NCBI GenBank assembly: GCA_040954595.2
Contig: CM082580.2
Location: forward strand, 496,001-560,000
Length of the DNA stretch: 64,000 bases
From: Balanoglossus misakiensis
Taxonomy: Eukaryota > Hemichordata
Direction: 5' to 3'
The translations under genes were made by a program, and so were the position numbers. Under the pieces are notes generated by a model. The model was not told the origin of the DNA. It saw nothing but the letters and a program-made list of their open reading frames with translations, and did not search any database. This document shows, piece after piece, positions 1-12,143 of the stretch. The first letter of the stretch is position 1; each line of letters opens with the position of its first letter.

Positions 1-83
1 TGACGCAAAGGTTGACCCCACCAAACACTCAAAATTAATGGGCAGAACACTGTCCACTATGGCCTGGTTACTGTGTGCTCTGG
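1..83 (+). repeat. Satellite DNA, left window edge
   Basis: End of a 90-bp monomer array that continues beyond the window. It stops at the 832-bp TIR element. The last bases before the element, gctctgg (77-83), recur directly after it at 916-922, so they are the probable 7-bp target-site duplication. Confidence 0.95.
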
Positions 84-383
84 CACGGTTACTAGAAGAA
101 GACGGTTAGGAAACTCTATTGTTCGGAAGGTGTGAACGAGGTGTTAGCTAGGAGAGTCCATGTCCGAACCGCTATGTGGGGTTGTATTGGGGAACGTAGC
201 TAATTTTTGAACCCCTTCATCTGCCCTTTTTCGTCAGAGTACAGCGCCACTTTTTTTTTGTACGAATTCCATATAGGCTTATGGAGTGCACGGTCATAGT
301 CTGTTGGGCTTGTGACACTCTACCATTGTTTCTTGGGTGGTTAACTTAAAATCCGGATTCAAATAGCGTCGAATTTTGAACCC

Positions 384-566
384 CTAGAATTCAACCCTGA
401 TGGTCGCATTTCTGTTTTTTTTAAATATATTTAGATATTTTACACCTTTTTGTATTGCATGGGCTATTTCGTTTATTCCAATTGGAATATTTCGTTGAGA
501 TTCATTGCATACCCATTTCGATACAGTCGTTAATTTAACATTATCGATATAGCCTTTGGCGGCCAT
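384..566 (-). CDS. Small ORF inside TIR element, copy 1 (unrecognised)
   Basis: The 60-residue frame opens at the ATG at 566-564 in the context acaagATGGCCGCC, a strong Kozak setting that overlaps a YY1-like motif. A longer in-frame version begins at 587. It ends with TAG before 384. The product is basic and mixed in composition, with no signal peptide, membrane segment or family I recognise. A TGACGTCA palindrome lies about 220 bp upstream on this strand, so the layout resembles a captured promoter plus first coding exon. The three copies in the window are recent duplicates, so their identity says nothing about selection. It may be a chance ORF. Confidence 0.3.
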   Translation of the reverse strand: MAAKGYIDNVKLTTVSKWVCNESQRNIPIGINEIAHAIQKGVKYLNIFKKNRNATIRVEF

Positions 567-785
567 CTTGTTTGTTTTGGTTCGCATCGAATCTCTAGGG
601 CACAGTCAAGACAAAGAATGTATGGCTTCATCATGTCCTTGAAAGTTCAAAATTGTCATAAATGTGTTGTGACTTTATAAATTATCCATCCTCTGTTCTG
701 TTTTCTTCAATTCTGGTGGTCTACGTACTGTGCGTGCAAGCAATTCCGTAAACACGAGTATGGTTTGCTTTGGATTGTGGGGGAA

Positions 786-793
786 TGACGTCA
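786..793. promoter_or_regulatory. CRE-like palindrome TGACGTCA
   Basis: A perfect CREB/ATF-type palindrome inside the TIR element, upstream of the minus-strand small ORF. It recurs at the same place in the other two copies. Function is inferred from the motif only. Confidence 0.4.
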
Positions 794-915
794 TTATTCG
801 TACGGCCAGGCTCGTTAGCACCTGATATCTTTCGTTTACACTAAGTGTTTACCGAGGCGAGCATCTAACAATGGAGAAAAAATAGTTTCCTAACCGTCTT
901 CTTCTAGTAACCGTG

Positions 916-3900
916 GCTCTGGTTAATGTTGACGCAAAGGTTGACCCCACCAAACACTCAAAATTAATGGGCAGAACACTGTCCACTATGGCCTGGTTAC
1001 TGTGTGCTCTGGTTAATGTTGACGCAAAGGTTGACCCCACCAAACACTCAAAATTAATGGGCAGCACACTGTCCACTATGGCCTGGTTACTGTGTGCTCT
1101 GGTTAATGTTGACGCAAAGGTTGACCCCACCAAACACTCAAAATTAATGGGCAGAACACTGTCCACTACGGCCTGGTTACTGTGTGCTCTGGTTAATGTT
1201 GACGCAAAGGTTGACCCCACCAAACACTCAAAATTAATGGGCAGAACACTGTCCACTACGGCCTGGTTACTGTGTGCTCTGGTTAATGTTGACGCAAAGG
1301 TTGACCCCACCAAACACTCAAAATTAATGGGCAGAACACTGTCCACTACGGCCTGGTTACTGTGTGCTCTGGTTAATGTTGACGCAAAGGTTGACCCCAC
1401 CAAACACTCAAAATTAATGGGCAGAACACTGTCCACTATGGCCTGGTTACTGTGTGCTCTGGTTAATGTTGACGCAAAGGTTGACCCCACCAAACACTCA
1501 AAATTAATGGGCAGCACACTGTCCACTATGGCCTGGTTACTGTGTGCTCTGGTTAATGTTGACGCAAAGGTTGACCCCACCAAACACTCAAAATTAATGG
1601 GCAGAACACTGTCCACTACGGCCTGGTTACTGTGTGCTCTGGTTAATGTTGACGCAAAGGTTGACCCCACCAAACACTCAAAATTAATGGGCAGAACACT
1701 GTCCACTACGGCCTGGTTACTGTGTGCTCTGGTTAATGTTGACGCAAAGGTTGACCCCACCAAACACTCAAAATTAATGGGCAGAACACTGTCCACTACG
1801 GCCTGGTTACTGTGTGCTCTGGTTAATGTTGACGCAAAGGTTGACCCCACCAAACACTCAAAATTAATGGGCAGAACACTGTCCACTACGGCCTGGTTAC
1901 TGTGTGCTCTGGTTAATGTTGACGCAAAGGTTGACCCCACCAAACACTCAAAATTAATGGGCAGAACACTGTCCACTATGGCCTGGTTACTGTGTGCTCT
2001 GGTTAATGTTGACGCAAAGGTTGACCCCACCAAACACTCAAAATTAATGGGCAGCACACTGTCCACTATGGCCTGGTTACTGTGTGCTCTGGTTAATGTT
2101 GACGCAAAGGTTGACCCCACCAAACACTCAAAATTAATGGGCAGAACACTGTCCACTACGGCCTGGTTACTGTGTGCTCTGGTTAATGTTGACGCAAAGG
2201 TTGACCCCACCAAACACTCAAAATTAATGGGCAGAACACTGTCCACTACGGCCTGGTTACTGTGTGCTCTGGTTAATGTTGACGCAAAGGTTGACCCCAC
2301 CAAACACTCAAAATTAATGGGCAGAACACTGTCCACTATGGCCTGGTTACTGTGTGCTCTGGTTAATGTTGACGCAAAGGTTGACCCCACCAAACACTCA
2401 AAATTAATGGGCAGAACACTGTCCACTACGGCCTGGTTACTGTGTGCTCTGGTTAATGTTGACGCAAAGGTTGACCCCACCAAACACTCAAAACTAATGG
2501 GCAGAACACTGTCCACTATGGCCTGGTTACTGTGTGCTCTGGTTAATGTTGACGCAAAGGTTGACCCCACCAAACACTCAAAATTAATGGGCAGCACACT
2601 GTCCACTATGGCCTGGTTACTGTGTGCTCTGGTTAATGTTGACGCAAAGGTTGACCCCACCAAACACTCAAAATTAATGGGCAGCACACTGTCCACTATG
2701 GCCTGGTTACTGTGTGCTCTGGTTAATGTTGACGCAAAGGTTGACCCCACCAAACACTCAAAATTAATGGGCAGAACACTGTCCACTACGGCCTGGTTAC
2801 TGTGTGCTCTGGTTAATGTTGACGCAAAGGTTGACCCCACCAAACACTCAAAATTAATGGGCAGAACACTGTCCACTACGGCCTGGTTACTGTGTGCTCT
2901 GGTTAATGTTGACGCAAAGGTTGACCCCACCAAACACTCAAAATTAATGGGCAGAACACTGTCCACTATGGCCTGGTTACTGTGTGCTCTGGTTAATGTT
3001 GACGCAAAGGTTGACCCCACCAAACACTCAAAATTAATGGGCAGAACACTGTCCACTACGGCCTGGTTACTGTGTGCTCTGGTTAATGTTGACGCAAAGG
3101 TTGACCCCACCAAACACTCAAAACTAATGGGCAGAACACTGTCCACTATGGCCTGGTTACTGTGTGCTCTGGTTAATGTTGACGCAAAGGTTGACCCCAC
3201 CAAACACTCAAAATTAATGGGCAGAACACTGTCCACTACGGCCTGGTTACTGTGTGCTCTGGTTAATGTTGACGCAAAGGTTGACCCCACCAAACACTCA
3301 AAATTAATGGGCAGAACACTGTCCACTACGGCCTGGTTACTGTGTGCTCTGGTTAATGTTGACGCAAAGGTTGACCCCACCAAACACTCAAAATTAATGG
3401 GCAGAACACTGTCCACTATGGCCTGGTTACTGTGTGCTCTGGTTAATGTTGACGCAAAGGTTGACCCCACCAAACACTCAAAATTAATGGGCAGCACACT
3501 GTCCACTATGGCCTGGTTACTGTGTGCTCTGGTTAATGTTGACGCAAAGGTTGACCCCACCAAACACTCAAAATTAATGGGCAGAACACTGTCCACTACG
3601 GCCTGGTTACTGTGTGCTCTGGTTAATGTTGACGCAAAGGTTGACCCCACCAAACACTCAAAATTAATGGGCAGAACACTGTCCACTATGGCCTGGTTAC
3701 TGTGTGCTCTGGTTAATGTTGACGCAAAGGTTGACCCCACCAAACACTCAAAATTAATGGGCAGAACACTGTCCACTACGGCCTGGTTACTGTGTGCTCT
3801 GGTTAATGTTGACGCAAAGGTTGACCCCACCAAACACTCAAAACTAATGGGCAGAACACTGTCCACTATGGCCTGGTTACTGTGTGCTCTGGTTAATGTT

Positions 3901-4415
3901 GACGCAAAGGTTGACCCCACCAAACACTCAAAATTAATGGGCAGCACACTGTCCACTATGGCCTGGTTACTGTGTGCTCTGGTTAATGTTGACGCAAAGG
4001 TTGACCCCACCAAACACTCAAAATTAATGGGCAGAACACTGTCCACTACGGCCTGGTTACTGTGTGCTCTGGTTAATGTTGACGCAAAGGTTGACCCCAC
4101 CAAACACTCAAAATTAATGGGCAGAACACTGTCCACTACGGCCTGGTTACTGTGTGCTCTGGTTAATGTTGACGCAAAGGTTGACCCCACCAAACACTCA
4201 AAATTAATGGGCAGAACACTGTCCACTACGGCCTGGTTACTGTGTGCTCTGGTTAATGTTGACGCAAAGGTTGACCCCACCAAACACTCAAAATTAATGG
4301 GCAGAACACTGTCCACTACGGCCTGGTTACTGTGTGCTCTGGTTAATGTTGACGCAAAGGTTGACCCCACCAAACACTCAAAATTAATGGGCAGGATACT
4401 GGCCACTCTGGCCTA
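916..4415. repeat. 90-bp satellite block 1 (~39 monomers)
   Basis: About 39 head-to-tail 90-bp monomers with almost no indels. Nearly all variation falls at three sites: a/c in gcagNacactg, t/c in actaNgg, and t/c in aaaNtaatgg. The variants are ordered: the c-form of the first site always follows a t-form monomer, and aaactaatgg monomers occur at 2491, 3121 and 3841, that is 7 and then 8 monomers apart. Because 90 is a multiple of 3 and the consensus lacks stops in one frame per strand, very long frames run on both strands. I treat these as artefacts, not genes. Confidence 0.97.
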
Positions 4416-7181
4416 GTTAATGTTGACGCAAAGGTTGACCCCCACCAAACACTCAAAATTAATGGGCACGATACTGGCCACTCTGGCCTAGTTAATGTTG
4501 ACGCAAAGGTTGACCCCACCAAACACTCAAAATTAATGGGCAGCACACTGTCCACTACGGCCTGGTTACTGTGTGCTCTGGTTAATGTTGACGCAAAGGT
4601 TGACCCCACCAAACACTCAAAATTAATGGGCAGAACACTGTCCACTATGGCCTGGTTACTGTGTGCTCTGGTTAATGTTGACGCAAAGGTTGACCCCACC
4701 AAACACTCAAAATCAATGGGCAGCATACTGTCCACTATGGCCTGGTTACTGTGTGCTCTGGTTAATGTTGACGCAAAGGTTGACCCCACCAAACACTCAA
4801 AATTAATGGGCAGAACACTGTCCACTACGGCCTGGTTACTGTGTGCTCTGGTTAATGTTGACGCAAAGGTTGACCCCACCAAACACTCAAAATTAATGGG
4901 CAGAACACTGTCCACTACGGCCTGGTTACTGTGTGCTCTGGTTAATGTTGACGCAAAGGTTGACCCCACCAAACACTCAAAATTAATGGGCAGAACACTG
5001 TCCACTATGGCCTGGTTACTGTGTGCTCTGGTTAATGTTGACGCAAAGGTTGACCCCACCAAACACTCAAAATTAATGGCAGAACACTGTCCACTACGGC
5101 CTGGTTACTGTGTGCTCTGGTTAATGTTGACGCAAAGGTTGACCCCACCAAACACTCAAAATTAATGGGCAGAACACTGTCCACTACGGCCTGGTTACTG
5201 TGTGCCCTGGTTAATGTTGACGCAAAGGTTGACCCCACCAAACACTCAAAATTAATGGGCAGAACACTGTCCACTATGGCCTGGTTACTGTGTGCTCTGG
5301 TTAATGTTGACGCAAAGGTTGACCCCACCAAACACTCAAAATTAATGGGCAGCACACTGTCCACTAAGGCCTGGTTACTGTGTGCTCTGGTTAATGTTGA
5401 CGCAAAGGTTGACCCCACCAAACACTCAAAATTAATGGGCAGAACACTGTCCACTACGGCCTGGTTACTGTGTGCTCTGGTTAATGTTGACGCAAAGGTT
5501 GACCCCCACCAAACACTCAAAATTAATGGGCAGAACACTGTCCACTACGGCCTGGTTACTGTGTGCTCTGGTTAATGTTGACGCAAAGGTTGACCCCACC
5601 AAACACTCAAAATTAATGGGCAGAACACTGTCCACTACGGCCTAGTTACTGTGTGCTCTGGTTAATGTTGACGCAAAGGTTGACCCCACCAAACACTCAA
5701 AATTAATGGGCAGAACACTGTCCACTACGGCCTGGTTACTGTGTGCTCTGGTTAATGTTGACGCAAAGGTTGACCCCACCAAACACTCAAAATTAATGGG
5801 CAGAACACTGTCCACTACGGCCTGGTTACTGTGTGCTCTGGTTAATGTTGACGCAAAGGTTGACCCCACCAAACACTCAAAATTAATGGGCAGAACACTG
5901 TCCACTATGGCCTGGTTACTGTGTGCTCTGGTTAATGTTGACGCAAAGGTTGACCCCACCAAACACTCAAAATTAATGGGCAGCACACTGTCCACTAAGG
6001 CCTGGTTACTGTGTGCTCTGGTTAATGTTGACGCAAAGGTTGACCCCACCAAACACTCAAAATTAATGGGCAGAACACTGTCCACTACGGCCTGGTTACT
6101 GTGTGCTCTGGTTAATGTTGACGCAAAGGTTGACCCCCACCAAACACTCAAAATTAATGGGCACGATACTGGCCACTCTGGCCTAGTTAATGTTGACGCA
6201 AAGGTTGACCCCACCAAACACTCAAAATTAATGGGCACGATACTGGCCACTCTGGCCTAGTTAATGTTGATGCCAAGGTTGACCCCACCAAAAACTCAAA
6301 ATTAATGGGCATGACACTGGCCACTCTGGCCTGGTTAATGTTGATGCAAAGGTTGACCCCACCAAACACTCAAAATTAATGGGCAGGATACTGGCCACTC
6401 TGGCCTAGTTAATGTTGACGCAAAGGTTGACCCCACCAAACACTCAAAATTAATGGGCATGATACTGGCCACTCTGGCCTAGTTAATGTTGACGCAAAGG
6501 TTGACCCCACCAAACACACAAAATTAATGGGCACGATACTGGCCACTCTGGCCTAGTTAATGTTGACGCAAAGGTTGACCCCACCAAACACTCAAAATTA
6601 ATGGGCAGAACACTGTCCACTACGGCCTGGTTACTGTGTGCTCTGGTTAATGTTGACGCAAAGGTTGACCCCCACCAAACACTCAAAATTAATGGGCACG
6701 ATACTGGCCACTCTGGCCTAGTTAATGTTGACGCAAAGGTTGACCCCACCAAACACTCAAAATTAATGGGCACGATACTGGCCACTCTGGCCTAGTTAAT
6801 GTTGATGCCAAGGTTGACCCCACCAAAAACTCAAAATTAATGGGCACGACACTGGCCACTCTGGCCTGGTTAATGTTGATGCAAAGGTTGACCCCACCAA
6901 ACACTCAAAATTAATGGGCAGGATACTGGCCACTCTGGCCTAGTTAATGTTGACGCAAAGGTTGACCCCACCAAACACTCAAAATTAATGGGCATGATAC
7001 TGGCCACTCTGGCCTAGTTAATGTTGACGCAAAGGTTGACCCCACCAAACACTCAAAATTAATGGGCACGATACTGGCCACTCTGGCCTAGTTAATGTTG
7101 ACGCAAAGGTTGACCCCACCAAACACTCAAAATTAATGGGCAGAACACTGTCCACTATGGCCTGGTTACTGTGTGCTCTGG
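4416..7181. repeat. Mixed 74/90-bp satellite block 1
   Basis: 74-bp monomers (gcctagttaatg junction, without the 16-bp gttactgtgtgctctg segment) are interspersed with runs of 90-bp monomers. Several monomers have one extra C (gacccccacc), giving 75 or 91 bp, and one at about 5077 has lost a G. The 74-bp form carries an in-frame TAG and breaks the reading frame. The last ~1 kb (6186-7181) matches 14842-15837 almost base for base. Confidence 0.95.
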
Positions 7182-8013
7182 CACGGTTACTAGAAGAAGA
7201 CGGTTAGGAAACTCTATTGTTCGGAAGGTGTGAACGAGGTGTTAGCTAGGAGAGTCCATGTCCGAACCGCTATGTGGGGTTGTATTGGGGAACGTAGCTA
7301 ATTTTTGAACCCCTTCATCTGCCCTTTTTCGTCAGAGTACAGCGCCACTTTTTTTTTGTACGAATTCCATATAGGCTTATGGAGTGCACGGTCATAGTCT
7401 GTTGGGCTTGTGACACTCTACCATTGTTTCTTGGGTGGTTAACTTAAAATCTGGATTCAAATAGCGTCGAATTTTGAACCCCTAGAATTCAACCCTGATG
7501 GTCGCATTTCTGTTTTTTTTAAATATATTTAGATATTTTACACCTTTTTGTATTGCATGGGCTATTTCGTTTATTCCAATTGGAATATTTCGTTGAGATT
7601 CATTGCATACCCATTTCGATACAGTCGTTAATTTAACATTATCGATATAGCCTTTGGCGGCCATCTTGTTTGTTTTGGTTCGCATCGAATCTCTAGGGCA
7701 CAGTCAAGACAAAGAATGTATGGCTTCATCATGTCCTTGAAAGTTCAAAATTGTCATAAATGTGTTGTGACTTTATAAATTATCCATCCTCTGTTCTGTT
7801 TTCTTCAATTCTGGTGGTCTACGTACTGTGCGTGCAAGCAATTCCGTAAACACGAGTATGGTTTGCTTTGGATTGTGGGGGAATGACGTCATTATTCGTA
7901 CGGCCAGGCTCGTTAGCACCTGATATCTTTCGTTTACACTAAGTGTTTACCGAGGCGAGCATCTAACAATGGAGAAAAAATAGTTTCCTAACCGTCTTCT
8001 TCTAGTAACCGTG
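7182..8013. mobile_element. 832-bp TIR element, copy 2
   Basis: Same length, TIRs (7182-7213 and 7982-8013), flanking gctctgg repeat and interior as copy 1, offset by 7098 bp. The visible difference is a single base (aaatctgg at 7447-7454 where copies 1 and 3 read aaatccgg). The shared insertion site means it was copied with its flanking satellite and did not insert independently. Confidence 0.88.
7482..7664 (-). CDS. Small ORF inside TIR element, copy 2
   Basis: Identical in translation to the 60-residue frame in copy 1, with the same acaagATGGCCGCC start context. Function unknown; possibly not expressed. Confidence 0.28.
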   Translation of the reverse strand: MAAKGYIDNVKLTTVSKWVCNESQRNIPIGINEIAHAIQKGVKYLNIFKKNRNATIRVEF

Positions 8014-11000
8014 GCTCTGGTTAATGTTGACGCAAAGGTTGACCCCACCAAACACTCAAAATTAATGGGCAGAACACTGTCCACTACGGCCTGGTTACTG
8101 TGTGCTCTGATTAATGTTGACGCAAAGGTTGACCCCACCAAACACTCAAAATTAATGGGCAGAACACTGTCCACTATGGCCTGGTTACTCTGTGCTCTGG
8201 TTAATGTTGACGCAAAGGTTGACCCCACCAAACACTCAAAATTAATGGGCAGCACACTGTCCACTATGGCCTGGTTACTGTGTGCTCTGGTTAATGTTGA
8301 CGCAAAGGTTGACCCCACCAAACACTCAAAATTAATGGGCAGAACACTGTCCACTACGGCCTGGTTACTGTGTGCTCTGGTTAATGTTGACGCAAAGGTT
8401 GACCCCACCAAACACTCAAAATTAATGGGCAGAACACTGTCCACTATGGCCTGGTTACTGTGTGCTCTGGTTAATGTTGACGCAAAGGTTGACCCCACCA
8501 AACACTCAAAATTAATGGGCAGAACACTGTCCACTACGGCCTGGTTACTGTGTGCTCTGGTTAATGTTGACGCAAAGGTTGACCCCACCAAACACTCAAA
8601 ATTAATGGGCAGAACACTGTCCACTACGGCCTGGTTACTGTGTGCTCTGGTTAATGTTGACGCAAAGGTTGACCCCACCAAACACTCAAAATTAATGGGC
8701 AGAACACTGTCCACTATGGCCTGGTTACTGTGTGCTCTGGTTAATGTTGACGCAAAGGTTGACCCCACCAAACACTCAAAATTAATGGGCAGCACACTGT
8801 CCACTATGGCCTGGTTACTGTGTGCTCTGGTTAATGTTGACGCAAAGGTTGACCCCACCAAACACTCAAAATTAATGGGCAGAACACTGTCCACTACGGC
8901 CTGGTTACTGTGTGCTCTGGTTAATGTTGACGCAAAGGTTGACCCCACCAAACACTCAAAATTAATGGGCAGAACACTGTCCACTACGGCCTGGTTACTG
9001 TGTGCTCTGGTTAATGTTGACGCAAAGGTTGACCCCACCAAACACTCAAAATTAATGGGCAGAACACTGTCCACTACGGCCTGGTTACTGTGTGCTCTGG
9101 TTAATGTTGACGCAAAGGTTGACCCCACCAAACACTCAAAATTAATGGGCAGAACACTGTCCACTATGGCCTGGTTACTGTGTGCTCTGGTTAATGTTGA
9201 CGCAAAGGTTGACCCCACCAAACACTCAAAATTAATGGGCAGAACACTGTCCACTACGGCCTGGTTACTGTGTGCTCTGGTTAATGTTGACGCAAAGGTT
9301 GACCCCACCAAACACTCAAAATTAATGGGCAGAACACTGTCCACTACGGCCTGGTTACTGTGTGCTCTGGTTAATGTTGACGCAAAGGTTGACCCCACCA
9401 AACACTCAAAATTAATGGGCAGAACACTGTCCACTATGGCCTGGTTACTGTGTGCTCTGGTTAATGTTGACGCAAAGGTTGACCCCACCAAACACTCAAA
9501 ATTAATGGGCAGCACACTGTCCACTATGGCCTGGTTACTGTGTGCTCTGGTTAATGTTGACGCAAAGGTTGACCCCACCAAACACTCAAAATTAATGGGC
9601 AGAACACTGTCCACTACGGCCTGGTTACTGTGTGCTCTGGTTAATGTTGACGCAAAGGTTGACCCCACCAAACACTCAAAATTAATGGGCAGAACACTGT
9701 CCACTACGGCCTGGTTACTGTGTGCTCTGGTTAATGTTGACGCAAAGGTTGACCCCACCAAACACTCAAAATTAATGGGCAGAACACTGTCCACTATGGC
9801 CTGGTTACTGTGTGCTCTGGTTAATGTTGACGCAAAGGTTGACCCCACCAAACACTCAAAATTAATGGGCAGAACACTGTCCACTACGGCCTGGTTACTG
9901 TGTGCTCTGGTTAATGTTGACGCAAAGGTTGACCCCACCAAACACTCAAAACTAATGGGCAGAACACTGTCCACTATGGCCTGGTTACTGTGTGCTCTGG
10001 TTAATGTTGACGCAAAGGTTGACCCCACCAAACACTCAAAATTAATGGGCAGCACACTGTCCACTATGGCCTGGTTACTGTGTGCTCTGGTTAATGTTGA
10101 CGCAAAGGTTGACCCCACCAAACACTCAAAATTAATGGGCAGCACACTGTCCACTATGGCCTGGTTACTGTGTGCTCTGGTTAATGTTGACGCAAAGGTT
10201 GACCCCACCAAACACTCAAAATTAATGGGCAGAACACTGTCCACTACGGCCTGGTTACTGTGTGCTCTGGTTAATGTTGACGCAAAGGTTGACCCCACCA
10301 AACACTCAAAATTAATGGGCAGAACACTGTCCACTACGGCCTGGTTACTGTGTGCTCTGGTTAATGTTGACGCAAAGGTTGACCCCACCAAACACTCAAA
10401 ATTAATGGGCAGAACACTGTCCACTATGGCCTGGTTACTGTGTGCTCTGGTTAATGTTGACGCAAAGGTTGACCCCACCAAACACTCAAAATTAATGGGC
10501 AGAACACTGTCCACTACGGCCTGGTTACTGTGTGCTCTGGTTAATGTTGACGCAAAGGTTGACCCCACCAAACACTCAAAACTAATGGGCAGAACACTGT
10601 CCACTATGGCCTGGTTACTGTGTGCTCTGGTTAATGTTGACGCAAAGGTTGACCCCACCAAACACTCAAAATTAATGGGCAGAACACTGTCCACTACGGC
10701 CTGGTTACTGTGTGCTCTGGTTAATGTTGACGCAAAGGTTGACCCCACCAAACACTCAAAATTAATGGGCAGAACACTGTCCACTACGGCCTGGTTACTG
10801 TGTGCTCTGGTTAATGTTGACGCAAAGGTTGACCCCACCAAACACTCAAAATTAATGGGCAGAACACTGTCCACTATGGCCTGGTTACTGTGTGCTCTGG
10901 TTAATGTTGACGCAAAGGTTGACCCCACCAAACACTCAAAATTAATGGGCAGCACACTGTCCACTATGGCCTGGTTACTGTGTGCTCTGGTTAATGTTGA

Positions 11001-12143
11001 CGCAAAGGTTGACCCCACCAAACACTCAAAATTAATGGGCAGAACACTGTCCACTACGGCCTGGTTACTGTGTGCTCTGGTTAATGTTGACGCAAAGGTT
11101 GACCCCACCAAACACTCAAAATTAATGGGCAGAACACTGTCCACTATGGCCTGGTTACTGTGTGCTCTGGTTAATGTTGACGCAAAGGTTGACCCCACCA
11201 AACACTCAAAATTAATGGGCAGAACACTGTCCACTACGGCCTGGTTACTGTGTGCTCTGGTTAATGTTGACGCAAAGGTTGACCCCACCAAACACTCAAA
11301 ACTAATGGGCAGAACACTGTCCACTATGGCCTGGTTACTGTGTGCTCTGGTTAATGTTGACGCAAAGGTTGACCCCACCAAACACTCAAAATTAATGGGC
11401 AGAACACTGTCCACTACGGCCTGGTTACTGTGTGCTCTGGTTAATGTTGACGCAAAGGTTGACCCCACCAAACACTCAAAATTAATGGGCAGAACACTGT
11501 CCACTACGGCCTGGTTACTGTGTGCTCTGGTTAATGTTGACGCAAAGGTTGACCCCACCAAACACTCAAAATTAATGGGCAGAACACTGTCCACTATGGC
11601 CTGGTTACTGTGTGCTCTGGTTAATGTTGACGCAAAGGTTGACCCCACCAAACACTCAAAATTAATGGGCAGCACACTGTCCACTATGGCCTGGTTACTG
11701 TGTGCTCTGGTTAATGTTGACGCAAAGGTTGACCCCACCAAACACTCAAAATTAATGGGCAGAACACTGTCCACTACGGCCTGGTTACTGTGTGCTCTGG
11801 TTAATGTTGACGCAAAGGTTGACCCCACCAAACACTCAAAATTAATGGGCAGAACACTGTCCACTACGGCCTGGTTACTGTGTGCTCTGGTTAATGTTGA
11901 CGCAAAGGTTGACCCCACCAAACACTCAAAATTAATGGGCAGAACACTGTCCACTACGGCCTGGTTACTGTGTGCTCTGGTTAATGTTGACGCAAAGGTT
12001 GACCCCACCAAACACTCAAAATTAATGGGCAGAACACTGTCCACTACGGCCTGGTTACTGTGTGCTCTGGTTAATGTTGACGCAAAGGTTGACCCCACCA
12101 AACACTCAAAATTAATGGGCAGGATACTGGCCACTCTGGCCTA
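8014..12143. repeat. 90-bp satellite block 2 (~46 monomers)
   Basis: Same monomer and variant sites as block 1. The aaactaatgg marker monomers again lie 7 and 8 monomers apart (9951, 10581, 11301 for actaatg). Relative to block 1 it has four extra monomers left of the marker core and three extra to the right, all whole 90-bp steps. Its second monomer has a private gctctgattaatg variant that block 3 shares. Confidence 0.97.

Larger units (their letters stand above)
84..915. mobile_element. 832-bp TIR DNA transposon (non-autonomous), copy 1
   Basis: The ends are perfect 32-bp inverted repeats (84-115 and 884-915) that begin cacggttactagaagaagac. They are flanked by the 7-bp direct repeat gctctgg. 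Removing the element and one copy of that repeat restores an uninterrupted 90-bp satellite monomer, so this is an insertion. No transposase is encoded. The interior holds one small minus-strand ORF and a palindromic TGACGTCA site near 786. A 7-bp duplication with terminal cacgg is unlike Tc1/mariner (TA), piggyBac (TTAA) or Harbinger (3 bp). P-like or Dada-like families, with 6-8 bp duplications, are possible, but I do not recognise the family. Confidence 0.88.
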
